Notes: generated by a model from the letters alone, not told the origin. A stretch of DNA of 64,000 nucleotides from Zoroaster sp. YZ-2022 (GCA_029582265.1 CM055823.1:27330569-27394568), one strand, 5' to 3'. Shown: positions 1 to 10,625, counted from the first letter of the stretch. Translations and numbers: made by a program.

Positions 1-59
1 AGGCCCTATATTTTATCTGTTAGATATTATATGTATTTGAAGCTTCGAATGGTGGAACT

Positions 60-205
60 ACAGTAGTAGTATAAAGTTTGCGGTATAGCACCATGTAAAC
101 AATCTCTTAGGAATTGTAATCAGTGTTGGTTCTGAGAAGAACCGGTGGTGAGAAACTCGACGTTTCGATCAGTGTACTCTGATCGCCTTCATGAGAATGG
201 AGATT
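60..205 (-). repeat. Dispersed repeat end with histone-like hairpin
   Basis: Read on the - strand this block has a hairpin (GATCAG/CTGATC arms at about 168-185), then CGAAACGT, then the 16-nt stem-loop GGTTCTTCTCAGAACC (128-143). A diverged second copy is at about 30180-30275 with the same order of parts. The 16-mer fits the histone mRNA 3' stem-loop consensus base for base, but no histone coding sequence is nearby. I read it as the end of a mobile repeat that carries this hairpin. Family name unknown. Confidence 0.55.
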
Positions 206-1705
206 ATATGGTTGAAGAAAATACTGATTTAAAGTGACTCACACAGGTCTTCTGATACAGTAAGGTTGTCAAAGTCTATATCAATCAATGATCAGTAGTA
301 TACTGGGCCAATTGGTGTGTAAAATGATATCACCGGATTAATCATGCTTTATTTTATGGTCAGATTGAAATGGCATGTAAATGGGTTAGATTTGATGCAA
401 AGAATGGTAGCAGTTATTCATACTTGCAACAGCATGATCATCGTTAGAAATAGACCAAGATACTGAATAATGATCAATCCATTTCTATAGGTACTTACTT
501 GGCTTTACTGCAGTACTTACCGGTACTCTCTCGATTATTCCAATCTTGTACTCTTCCTTATAAAACGACGATCAGAACCATAGCGGTGTGGCGTCATGGC
601 CACATTGAGGGGGTTACACCCATGATAGATCGGTGGGTGTAGGGAGGAAGGAAGGAAAACATGACTACAGTGATTGATGGATGAATCTATCATCTTAATC
701 AATTGCTGTACACAAAGATTAAAGGTAGGGCGTGTGAACCCCAGCCCGTTTAGCGTTTCTATCTTCCTGCGCCGGGAACAGTTCAAATACATACTTTGAT
801 AGCATCCTTTTCATCTTTGTTTTATTATGATGTTCAGTCACAGTTTAAAAGTGTAGACTTATCATTGCAATTGGAAGAAGTATCTGACAGAAAACAAGTT
901 TCATGTGCATCACTTTCCTGAAAACATGGCGTCCGCATTTGCTCACGGTATCATCGCTTTTGTAATTCTGATCATTTATCTTTGTATGTTCGTAAGTGAT
1001 ACATTTGTGACGCGCGCGTGCGTCACGCGCTGATTCCACCACTGAAATCCGGCTCGTGTCTAAGCCAAGGCATTCCTTGTCTCCTATCCTTGGATATGGA
1101 ACAGCGTTTCTAGTCAAGCGCACCATAAGCCCAAAATGAACACCCATGTGGATACCCATAATGCATTGTAAATCTCGCGAGAGGTATGCACTGGCGAGAA
1201 ACGGGCTGCTGAAGATCACATTGTCTATTTTGATGTTGTTTTGTTGACGTACCGCCACTATTATTGTACAGAATATCAGACACAAAATCAAGCACATCAT
1301 CAAGCACAATTAATTTGTGGTTACATGGCAATTTACCATGTTTGGTTTTAATAAGGCAGAGAATTAAGATATGGGAAGACGACTTAATAATTGTGTAGCA
1401 CCTTTCAACGGGTAATGCATTTCGTCATGTAACACCTCTCTCATGTGTTGACAAAGATCCTGTTTAATTATCCTCAAAACACGCGACAAAAAACCCGTTG
1501 ACAAATACTGAGCATGTCACTGTCACTGGTGCTATGGAAGGAAATGCCCCCGACAACTCCCTCGGGTGACACACACAGGAACGGCGAATTAGTAGCCCAA
1601 TTTGGGGGCAATTGTTCACTAATTTGGGTGGTAACTTCACTACGAAACACCCATATTGATGTCGCCATTGTCTTCCTGAATGCGCGTGCGTGTTTCCAAT
1701 CTGCG
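206..1705. other. Upstream DNA, no gene supported
   Basis: No ORF here shows codon bias, splice sites in phase or a recognisable motif. A short GC-rich, CG-repeat patch lies at about 1010-1060. Open frames at 535-1750 on the - strand have no coding character. Confidence 0.4.
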
Positions 1706-1708
1706 GGG

Positions 1709-2085
1709 TAAGGCTGTGCCGGGTACCTGGATACCCAACCGAAATTGCCATTACACAGTTTTATTTTTCGGTTCCAATTATAGCCGTAAACGACGTTTTA
1801 AAATTTCCATTTAAGCCACACAAATGAAAGTTTCCAATTTTTTGTTAACAAAATGTGTGTGTGGAATGAAGTTGTTTTTAATATAGAGGCGGGAAATTAT
1901 TACAATAAGTCCACATTTATTATGACTCTAATAAAACAAGAGAAACTTGTGTTCATATTGGTTATTTTATACATTCAGGAGTATTTGTGTGGTTTTACAA
2001 AACATTTTATGGGTAACCCAGGGTATCCGAAGATTTCCAATTTCGGGTATTCGGTTCACGGAATAACCGAAAACACACAGCCTTA
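1709..2085. mobile_element. Inverted-repeat element, hAT-like ends
   Basis: The ends are inverted copies: GTAAGGCTGTG on the left and CACAGCCTTAC on the right. Inside them are further mirrored blocks (GGGTA, ATACCC, CCGAAATTG against its complement). At about 377 bp with no transposase ORF it is a non-autonomous DNA transposon. The end sequence resembles hAT elements, but I could not find a clear 8-bp target duplication, so the superfamily is a guess. Confidence 0.55.
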
Positions 2086-2283
2086 CTGAGAGGCTGCTCA
2101 GTTGACAATGTCGTAGTTCAGTGTATCAAAATATAAGTTGGTGTTCTGAATATAGAAGGACAACCAGTGTCGATACATATGCAAACTTATTATCAAGATG
2201 TAAACACGAAAAAAAGTAAATTATCAAAGTGAATAATAATCGACGACCTTGAAGACTGACAATCAGTGACACAGTGCTAAACA

Positions 2284-2518
2284 TATACATAACAGCAAAA
2301 GAAACGTCACCCCCTAAATTTTGTTAAGTAATTATATTATTAAACATAATAAATATACAATGTTGTGGGATGATTGGCTGCCAGGTCAACCAAATTTGCC
2401 ACATTGTGTTCGTGTTACACTCCATACTCATAATATTCTTCATTAAACAAATTATATTAATTATAAAATGAAAATAATAATTTTTTTAGGGGTGACGTTT
2501 CTTTTGCTGTTATGTATA
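2284..2518. mobile_element. MITE with about 32-bp terminal inverted repeats
   Basis: The left end (TATACATAACAGCAAAAG, continuing through AAACGTCACCCCCTA) is matched in reverse complement at the right end (TAGGGGTGACGTTTC to GTTATGTATA). Length is about 235 bp, the interior is AT-rich and non-coding. The TA-rich ends suggest a TA-targeting (Tc1/mariner-type) non-autonomous element. Confidence 0.8.
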
Positions 2519-2540
2519 TAATAATTATTGGGGTCAAAAC

Positions 2541-2718
2541 CAGGGGACAATTTCACAGAGATGCTTAGCAGAAAAATGTGCTTAGCAGGTTTGGTTGGTT
2601 ACCAGCCAAACCACACAAAATGAGTGTACTTTGGCTGGTAGTCTGTTAAATATTGGTTAGCAAAGATATTTGCTTAGCTTATCAGCTCTATGAGATTGGG
2701 CCCATTTCACTACTGTAA
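2541..2718. mobile_element. MITE of the CAATTTCACAGAG family
   Basis: It begins GGGGACAATTTCACAGAG followed by GCTTAGCAG, and ends in an inverted version (CTTAGCTTATCAGCTCTATGAGATTGGGCCC, given here as parts: CTTAGC, AGCTCTATGAGATTGG, GCCC). The same family recurs at 57327 (interrupted by a SINE) and at 57936. The interior is non-coding. Confidence 0.65.
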
Positions 2719-2719
2719 A

Positions 2720-3525
2720 CATGATCGTATTATTCGTCCAATGCGAAGACATGTGGCAGTATAAGGTTGACAATATTGGTGTTATTTGTTCAACTCAGTT
2801 TCTGCATCAAAAATGTTTAAAAAGGCTTAAATTATACCCCTTTAAATTTCAGTACATTTCTGGATCATTAAAATACAACAATCATTTTTCAAACATCAAA
2901 GAGGGCCTCAAGAGAAACAATATTTTTAGGGATCTTTGTTTAGGTTTTTATTTATAATGTTTTTTTTTTTTTAATTATACTTTTTATGTCACAAAATGTA
3001 CCGGTACAATTAGTGAACACCAGGCACGTTTTATTGTCTCATGGGATCGCTCAGTCCATAAAACAAACGAAGTTCACTAAACTCTCCATGAACTTTCAAA
3101 ATTCTCAAGGTCAAGTCTTGAAAATCGAGAAAAATGTTTTCTTGCTGATATCTATATACCGAGGTCTCCCACCAATGTGGCGGCGTTGACAGAGTCTTCC
3201 TGGGCCGTTAAACGGCGCGGATAGCCGGATGGCGTGGTGTGCGGAATCCCGCTTAACGGTTTTGACCCTCAGCTGCGGCTAGCGTTTCCTCTCTTGTCGC
3301 GTGGCTCTCTCGTGGCTAACCAATTTGATAGGAAAAACCGTCTATAAATAGCCCTATTTAATGAACTTCCTCTGTCATTATAGAAGGTAGGGTTTGTAAT
3401 CTCAAAGTGGGCTCTGTTAGTTGAAGAGATGGAGTCTGTGCACCGTCTTAATTCGAAACACAAAAAAGACATCAGTCAGAACTTTGAGCTGTGCATCTTA
3501 AAGATAACTGCTATAGAATTGGTGT
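2720..3525. other. Non-repetitive upstream DNA
   Basis: No gene is supported. A CpG-richer patch at about 3180-3320 has no ORF with coding character. A poly-T run lies at 2961-2973. Confidence 0.35.
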
Positions 3526-3529
3526 CAAT

Positions 3530-3714
3530 CTCATGATGGTATCAATCTTCCCTAAAAAATAATTGTTTAAAGTGCTGTTATTTTAAAGAAAAGTTTAATT
3601 GTTGCCAATACGTTTATAGGAGGATCCTACATTCCACACAAGAAATAATACGATTAATCTGAATGCGTTTCACTATTTTTTTAACGAAACAACATAACAC
3701 GTCTAAGCTTCAAA
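3530..3714 (+). repeat. Dispersed repeat body leading into minisatellite
   Basis: The stretch starting GATGGTATCAAT and ending near TGAATGCGTTTCAC matches, with divergence, the block at 28918-29080 (same order: GATGGTATCAA, TGCTATTAT, ATCTGAATGCATTTTCAC). Related blocks at 22843, 56070 and 62100 begin with a TCAATCATCC-like or ATTATCCTGAGAAAT-like segment. It is the flank from which the neighbouring 81-bp tandem array seems to have grown. Confidence 0.5.
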
Positions 3715-4905
3715 GAGAGTAAGCAGTCTTATCAACATTACGAACGCTCTATCTTCCTTATAATGTACATCTTGATTCATAGAGAGTAAGCATACTCATA
3801 GAAGCAGTTTTGCCAACATTACCAATGTTGTACCTTCCCTTTAATGTATATCTTGATTCAAAGAGAGTAAGCATACTCATAGAAGCAGTTTTACCAACAT
3901 TACCAATGTTGTACCTTCCCTTCAATGTATATCTTGATTCATAGAGAGTAAGCATACTCATAGAAGCAGTTTTGCCAACATTACCAATGGTGTACCTTCC
4001 CTTTAATGTATATCTTGATTCAAAGAGAGTAAGCGTACTCATAGAAGCAGTTTGCCAACATTACCAATGTTGTACCTTCCCTTTAATGTATATCTTGATT
4101 CAAAGAGAGTAAGTATACTCATAGAAGCAGTTTCGCCAACATTACCAATGTTGTACCTTCCCTTTAATGTATATCTTGATTCAAAGAGAGTAAGTATACT
4201 CATAGAAGCAGTTTCGCCAACATGACCAATGTTGTACCTTCCCTTCAATGTATATCTTGATTCAAAGGGAGTAAACATACTCATAGAAGCAGTTTCGCCA
4301 ACATGACCAATGTTGTACCTTCCCTTCAATGTATATCTTGATTCAAAGAGAGTAAGCATACTCATAGAAGCAGTTTTGCCAACATTACCAATGCTGTACC
4401 TTCCCTTCAATGTACATCTTGATTCAAAGAGAGTAAGCATACTCATAGAAGCAGTTTTGCCAACATTACCAATGTTGTACCTTCCCTTCAATGTATATCT
4501 TGATTCAAAGAGAGTAAGCATACTCATAGAAGCAGTTTTTTCAACATTACCAATGTTGTACCTTCCCTTCAATGTATATCTTGATTCAGAGAGAGTAAGC
4601 ACACTCATAGAAGCAGTTTGGCCAACATTACCAATGTTGTACCTTCCCTTTAATGTATATCTTGATTCAAAGAGAGTAAGCATACTCATAGAAGCAGTTT
4701 TGCCAACATGACCCAATGCTGTATCTTCCCTTTAATGTACCGGTATATCTTGAGTCAAAGAGAGTAAGTATACTCATAGAAGCAGTTTTGCCAACATTAC
4801 CAATGTTGTACCTTCCCTTTAATGTATATCTTGATTCAAAGAGAGTAAGCATACTCATAGAAGCAGTTTGGCCAAGATTACCAATGTTGTACCTTCCCTC
4901 TAAAC
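3715..4905. repeat. 81-bp minisatellite, about 14 copies
   Basis: About 14 head-to-tail units of 80-82 bp, recognisable by CTTGATTCAAAGAGAGTAAG, then CATACTCATAGAAGCAG, then CCAACATTACCAATGTTG. Most units are 81 bp, a multiple of three, so open frames run through the array on both strands. The - strand frame repeats a 27-residue unit containing MSMLTLFESRYTLKGRYNIG. Units of 80 or 82 bp break the frame, and there is no start context or splice evidence, so I treat the frames as a by-product of unit length. Confidence 0.9.
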
Positions 4906-6130
4906 TACCGGTAGTTTTCTTTTCAATATATCCTAGTTTGTATAGACTGCAATCATTTTGATAATTTCCAAATGAACCACTGAATTAAATACTTGCTAAT
5001 TCGGTTTTAATATGTTAAGGTGAGTGTCAGAAAGATGTAAAGCCTGGACATAAATTAGCAATATACAATGTTTATATGTAAAGGCATGGTTGTAATGAGT
5101 GTTATCCTTTCAAATGATGTGCTCTCAAGCTCAGACAACAACTATCAACACACAATCCTACAGACGTTTATCATGGTGAAGCCATCTTGTATTTCTTCCA
5201 TTCAAAGCAGTGTACCCAAACCGAGGCTGGAAGGGAAAATAGTCTGGCTCCATTTTATGTTATGAGAATCAGTACTATCATTGTCAATGGGTATGCAAGG
5301 ATAGTCGCAGTGGGAAAATGACAAAGATTGTCACAGTGTGATACAGGTCTATTGTAGTTGCTGTGAAATTATGAAAGAATTATGAAAATCTGAAGAAAAA
5401 GGTATGAATTCCTAGGTTGGGTTCTGTTCGCCTTATGATGTGTATCCAGGCTTATATTTGTTTGTTGCCACGAACTTTTCTTGCAATTACTTGATCATTA
5501 GTCCATGAGTAAAATAACACACTTTGGCCTCATGAGATTGTCAGACTGTGTCATAATCACCCGACGTCACATTTTTAGCATACTTTGTTCAAGGATAATT
5601 TTCAAACATTACATTGTCAAAGCGTCTGGAAAAACGTTAGTTTATTTCATTATAAGATTATCTCATTAAATATCACAAATTGTAGCTCTGAGATCAAAAT
5701 GCATGTGATATATAAATTTAAAAAAATATCCTTAAATAAGGTTTTCATAAGCATGGTAATTATTAATTTTTCGTTTTACAACTCAAGAAAACATAATTGT
5801 CCTTCATAGTAAAATTAATGTTTACCTTTATGTAAAACAATTATCAATTACTTTAAATGAGGCCAATTTCCAATGGCTGTTTGTACTGACGTCACACAGT
5901 TACAGTACAATGAAACATCTTTATTTTTTATACTTAGAGTCGCAAATGACTTCCCAACTTTTGACCCGAAAACATTTAACCACCACCTGCGTTTCATCTT
6001 AATATTCCAAAATTACCACAAATAACTTGTTTTTGCCATTATAAAGGGACCAAAATACCCTGGTTTTTCTGATAAGAAAACCTGGATTTCCTCCGAATTA
6101 CCGGACCCTTCCAATTAACGAACAAAGGCC
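4906..6130. other. Distal 5' flank of alx1
   Basis: No exon is supported. A fragment at 5206-5250 (CCCAAACCGAGGCTGGAAGG) is the reverse complement of blocks at about 23638-23675 and 56815-56855, so it is a dispersed repeat. A perfect TGACGTCA lies at 5887-5894 and a CGACGTCA at 5562-5569. Confidence 0.4.
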
Positions 6131-6133
6131 CAG

Positions 6134-6141
6134 TGACGTCA
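6134..6141. promoter_or_regulatory. CRE-like TGACGTCA site
   Basis: A perfect palindromic TGACGTCA lies about 290 bp upstream of the candidate TATA box of alx1. Another copy is at 5887-5894. The motif is the classical CREB/ATF site. Occupancy is unknown. Confidence 0.4.
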
Positions 6142-6419
6142 AAGAGCCCCCTGTCAATCATATTTTATTGTCCAGACATCACCGACCGCGCCGGCTTTCA
6201 CACAGAAAAAGGGGGTGGGGCGTTTTAGAACCGGAAGGCGGTGATTGAGAAAGAATACTTTGGTCTAATATGCCTGCTTCAAGATCCGATTGGTTTGTTA
6301 GTGTCCTTGTTCCCCGCGTGCCTACCCCCTTCAGCTACCCCCCCCCCCAACGGCCATGCGAAGACACTTGCCTGTTACGTACACGTACATAATACACCGG
6401 ATATGGAATAGTACTAGGC

Positions 6420-6426
6420 TATAAAG
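6420..6426 (+). promoter_or_regulatory. alx1: Candidate TATA box of alx1
   Basis: TATAAAG lies in otherwise GC-richer DNA, about 165 bp upstream of the ATG of the proposed first coding exon. This places transcription start near 6445-6460. A six-codon upstream ORF (ATG at 6453) would be in the leader if the start is just before it. This is an inference from position; no transcript was available. Confidence 0.4.
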
Positions 6427-6483
6427 ACCACAGCAGGCGGAGTCGTTGGTCAATGAATCGAGCGCGTCTGTAGCTACAACAAC

Positions 6484-6519
6484 AGCATCATCATCATCAT
6501 CGTCATCGTCATCATCAGA
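6484..6519 (+). repeat. CAT/CGT trinucleotide repeat in alx1 leader
   Basis: A short run of ATC/GTC triplets lies in the presumed 5' untranslated region. On the - strand it reads as a run of aspartates in a spurious frame. Confidence 0.7.
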
Positions 6520-6587
6520 ACCATCGGTACTCTGCACACTCACATTACACACATCATTCCACGAGCCGTCTGTGTTCAGTTGTCGTT

Positions 6588-6663
6588 ATGCTCAATCTGG
6601 TCGGCCGGTACTACCTTGAGAAACACGCTTTGATCGGCGCGGCAGCGGTTTTCCGGAACCAAG
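6588..6663 (+). CDS. alx1: alx1 exon 1 (N-terminal 25 residues), candidate
   Basis: The ATG opens a frame MLNLVGRYYLEKHALIGAAA followed by VFRNQ and ends CAAG at a GT (GTTTGA). One base of the last codon is left over. Exon 2 starts with AT, so the junction makes GAT (Asp) and enters exactly the homeodomain frame. Without splicing the frame stops within about 20 bases. The TATA box 165 bp upstream and GC-rich leader support a first exon. The donor departs from consensus at +3 to +5, which is the main weakness. I do not recognise the N-terminal peptide itself. Confidence 0.6.
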
Positions 6664-6963
6664 GTTTGACCCTTGATTTTGTTTAATCATCCTTTGAATG
6701 TTTTTGTGTTTGTGGTGTAAAACCGTATTTCCCAATGTTATTTGATTTGCCTAAGAATGTATTTACTTAAAAGCAAATCAACACAGTGTGTGAAGCTTAT
6801 GTCGGTTATAAGTACGATCGAGTTTGAATTTCATCTGTCATTGTTTCATCATGTTTGGTAAAACTACGAAACATGAATCCATTCTACTATCTAATGTGCT
6901 TCATAGTTATATAAAACATCAATGGCTGCATTTTAATTGTTGTCAGTTATTTAAATATCAGAG

Positions 6964-7098
6964 TTGTAACCTCCAGTTCTTTTCAGAACTAATTACTACT
7001 CAATTGAGAATTTCACATGGTGTCACCGCAATTAGTCTTACTTATCCTCCTCACCATGCAAAGCTACAAGTTTTACCTAAATATCAGTTTGTTAAGTA
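6964..7098 (+). repeat. Dispersed repeat, GGTGTCACCGC family
   Basis: Contains GTTGTAACCTCCAGTTC, AACTAATTACTACTCAA, CACATGGTGTCACCGCAA and CACCATGCAAAGCTACAA in order. The same parts recur at 30060-30400 and, mostly inverted, at 61551-61711. There is no coding content. Confidence 0.7.
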
Positions 7099-7967
7099 AA
7101 TAAGACTTGTTGAAACCCATGATGACAGTGTGCATGCACTGAAGATGTCAGAAATCGTTAAATATTACCATTTTTTCGTTTTACCAAAATTAATCAAAAC
7201 ACATACCCACTCCTTCCATGGGGGAGGGATGCTAAAAGCATTTAGAACAGTTTAAAGTAGACAGTCAACATATATTGACATAAATGCGATAGCAATGCTA
7301 GTCTCCGTAATTCATGGTACACGACGCACCGCTCCCGCCGTCGATTGACACGGTCACTTACAACAAATCTCCCCTGATGTGGCTGGACCAGCAAAATCAG
7401 CATTTTAGAAACACACGTGGGATTTATAAATGTATTTCCATCCTTTCATTCCTTTACTTGTTTCTGGTGTGTATAAATCCAGCCTGTACTGTAATTAATA
7501 CAGCTATTTCAGCAGTGTTGTAAACGACGTCTCCGTCCCAGATGTTTTGGTCAAAACCAAAGCACACCAAAACAGCATTCAAATATGACTTATAAACTTT
7601 GATCACTTGCGGAAAACGTTAGCAGTGGAAAGTTTATTTAATATGGATGGAAAGTGTAGAAGATTGAAAATGTAGAAAAAAGATAACATCAGTAAACCTA
7701 TAATAAAAACCTTGGGTTGTTGATATCACACTTTGTGAACACTTTTGATGTACCATTGAACACACTGGTCACGCAGTGTATACATAAGAATTAGCGGCAC
7801 TTATCAATCCATTAGCAACATGTGGTGTTGTTTTTGTAATGAAATGTTCCGGAAACTTGAAGGCCGTAATGAGCCATTCGACTTACAAAATAAATTCTCT
7901 GTACTTTTTTTTTTCCTCTTTAGGCCAATTTCGAATTTTTCATTGAATTTCTTTTGATAGAAAATAC

Positions 7968-8300
7968 AAATATATCCGTTCATTACCACCCACCGTATAT
8001 CCAACAATAATTGTGCTTTTCACGCTTCTATATCAAGAAATGAATGGTGTAAAACAGGTGTATATCCCGGAAAAAATTGTGGTTCTATATCAAGACATGA
8101 TTGGTTTAAAACAGTCTTGGGGCAAGGAAATCATGGGAAAACTATACACCTTTGATGGCAAATACGAAAATATCCGTTCACCACCACCCGTCGTATATCC
8201 CAAAAACAAATTGTGGTTTCTCGATTCTATATCAAGACATGACTGGTTTAAAACAGTCTCGGGGCAAGGAACTCATGGGAAAACTATACAATTGTCTCGA
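7968..8300 (+). repeat. Direct-repeat cluster in intron 1
   Basis: TCTATATCAAGACATGA with GGTTTAAAACAGTC and GGAAAACTATA occurs at about 8084 and 8226, and a shorter copy (ATATCAAGAAATGAATGG) at 8030. The block CGTTCA, ACCACCC, GTATATCC at about 7976 recurs at about 8174. The spacing suggests a local duplication of about 140-200 bp with internal degeneration. Confidence 0.7.
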
Positions 8301-9804
8301 AAACAACAAGCAATTCTTGCAATTCATCGCGCGGTCCCACGATGTCTCCTCCCGCAGTTTGAAGACCCATGGGTGTTGACCTTGACACCCCTGGGTAAGA
8401 CCTTGCACCCCTGGTAGTCGCTTGCACCGAGGGGTCAAGGAGGGTCTTTTACGGAAGAGGGATCCACTGGGTTATAAACTTAAACGTCTTTTTTCCCTGG
8501 GGCAAAGTTGGCGTCCGTGACTGGACCGGCGTTGGCTGAGGCTGCACCGGGTGAAAGTGCATCTTCCCCCGGGGGAAGGAACATCGGCATCACAGGCCGA
8601 TTATACGTGAGCTGCGGTGTTTTGATTGTTTGCGGTAGCTGTGTTCGCTGCACGAGATCGTACCTCTATTTAAACACGTTACTACAGGCGAAGAATTTGT
8701 TACCTTTTTGTCTGGTCCATGTTGATTGTGGTTATAACGTGTTTACATTGATTACCATGTCGTTTTAGCATTAAATTCGTACGCAACCATAATGTAAATG
8801 CTTATTGAAAACATAATCAACATTACAACAATTCTACCCCCCCCCCACAGCCATCATCATCGTCATCACTTTCATAATAACTGCACTGTCAATATGAACA
8901 GTATAGCATCATCAACTATGGCAATAACAAACAGCATAGACACAATATTTTGGACACAATTCCACCAACTCTCAATTTTTTTTTGCACCACATAACATAA
9001 AATTCTCTTGAAAATCTTCTCTCATATTTCCATGAGTTTTTTCTCATTTAATAATGTTTCCAAAATTGGTCAGAGCACTTTTAGATGCATAGTAAGGGTC
9101 ATTAATTGTGCGATTTCCTGAACACGTCGCTGCGTGATACGCTGCATTAGACTTGATCTGTTTTGTGAATTACCATAAACCAAAATCAGAGGTAACTTTA
9201 GTGCAATGTAAGTAACATGATGGCAATGAGAGGCGAGTCGATGGCATACACCACTAGTTTTATCAATCATACGTATTTTGAGATGTGTTTGTTTAACGGT
9301 TTAGGTTAATCATATTACACCATTACAGTAGTCGAGATGACTCTTGCAGCGTGCAGTTGTAGTTTTCATAAACATTGACACATTGAGAAGGATTTGGATG
9401 TCTTTAGAAGTCTCTGGCAGGTTTGGAAGATGAGGTTTTGGTGTTTTATGGATCCGCGGAGCTGCACGTTGGGAAAGGCGATTCTCAAGAGTTAACAAAC
9501 GACGTCATTATGCTTAAACTTGATACTGAACCTTGTTACAGGGTACATCAACAGAAAAAAATTGTTTTGAGAACTAATGTTTTTTCTTCCTCAGTATTTT
9601 GGGAAATGCAGAGGGCGTTATGAAGATCAGTTTTGAGTATCATAGAATTATATCGTAGTTTGTTCTTATCTGTTTGACTTCAGTATTTTTGCCTTTCAGA
9701 ACGATCTTGCAAGGAAAGAATTATCCCTTTCTAAATGTTACAGCATATTTTGGTAAACGTGTATATCACAGTATTCTTACATTGTGTGTACACATTTTTC
9801 GCAG

Positions 9805-10166
9805 ATAATAAAGACATGACTCCATTGACGTCACCAATAGGCGAGTCCGTCAAAGACAGCGACAACGTCAACCTCTCCGGAGTGGGCACGGCAGGCGGCA
9901 AGTCGGACCTGAACGACACCTCGGCGGGGAGCCCCCGGGACAAGTCTTCCGAGGAGAACAACAATAACAAAGCCGACGACGGCAAGGACGGGGATGGGTC
10001 AAAAGGGGACGACGCCTCAAAGAGGAAGAAGAGACGGAACAGGACAACCTTCACGAGCTTCCAGCTGGAGGAGATGGAACGAGTCTTCCAGAAGACTCAT
10101 TACCCGGATGTCTATTGTCGTGAGCAACTGGCCCTCCGATGTGATCTCACAGAAGCGCGCGTGCAG
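9805..10166 (+). CDS. alx1: alx1 exon 2 (acidic region, homeodomain 1-46)
   Basis: The exon is bounded by acceptor CACATTTTTCGCAG and donor CAG|GTAAGA. It encodes residues 26-146. First comes a Ser/Thr/Asp-rich stretch ([16 protein letters not shown]), then an Asn/Asp/Lys-rich acidic run (about residues 72-96), then [20 protein letters not shown], the start of a paired-class homeodomain, through helices 1 and 2 ([16 protein letters not shown]) to EARVQ. GC content and third-position G/C are far above the flanking introns. The exon stops after homeodomain residue 46, the classic 46/47 intron position of paired-class homeoboxes. Identity to Alx-family homeodomains is evident by eye. Confidence 0.96.
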
Positions 10167-10242
10167 GTAAGAATTATATGTAAGCAACCCCTTCCTACCC
10201 AAAACAGACTTGATACCATCGAGATCATACGTTGATAGCACA

Positions 10243-10440
10243 AGGGGCCGTCCAAAATTGTCAACATTTACACCGCGACAGTACGCTTTGTACTATTGGG
10301 AAGGGGGGTCGGCAGCCGCGTAGGCCAACTACTTAAAAAAATGTTTTTTTTTGATATTTATAAACAACGGGAAACTTTGGGGGTGATAAGTAGAACTCTC
10401 AGTACTATCTTCAACACGTTGACAACTTTGGATGGCCCCT
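10243..10440. mobile_element. MITE with AGGGGCCGTCCA-type ends
   Basis: The left end AGGGGCCGTCCAAAATTGTC and right end GACAACTTTGGATGGCCCCT are inverted repeats of about 22 bp. Length is about 198 bp and it is non-coding. A solitary similar end (GGGGCCGTCCATGG) is at about 33719. It lies just inside intron 2. Confidence 0.7.
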
Positions 10441-10507
10441 AAACTCAGTGTGCATATTGTTAGATGGTTGCATTATTACCCATAGCTGCAAAAACTGAAG
10501 GTCTTTA

Positions 10508-10625
10508 AATAACACCATTGGTGTTACACTTATTATGCCATGGTGTTTGTATTGAGTGAGTTTCCCAATATAAACACCAGTGGTGTAGTCTTAACACAAT
10601 GGTTTTAGAAATATCCCATCTACGA
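10508..10625. repeat. Small inverted-repeat cluster
   Basis: AACACCATTGGTGTT is nearly self-complementary, and similar palindromes (ATGCCATGGTGTTTG, AACACCAGTGGTGT) follow within 100 bp. Probably a remnant of a short MITE. No other function is visible. Confidence 0.4.

Larger units (their letters stand above)
6664..9804 (+). other. alx1: alx1 intron 1
   Basis: About 3.1 kb without a supported exon. It contains a dispersed repeat (6964-7098) and a direct-repeat cluster (7968-8290). The acceptor CACATTTTTCGCAG is at its end. A polypyrimidine C-run is at about 8838-8846. Confidence 0.55.

Noticed and set aside
3758..4858. 27-residue repeat proteins on both strands of the minisatellite
   Set aside because: Explained by an 81-bp unit length; frames break at 80- or 82-bp units and no promoter or splice signals accompany them.
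9735..9804. Start of alx1 at the upstream Met (9735)
   Set aside because: The stretch is AT-rich, hydrophobic and ends in a good acceptor (TTTTTCGCAG), so it is intron 1 read-through.
10167..10235. Continuation of the homeobox frame past 10166
   Set aside because: A consensus donor lies at the conserved 46/47 position and the rest of the homeodomain is found in phase at 39376.
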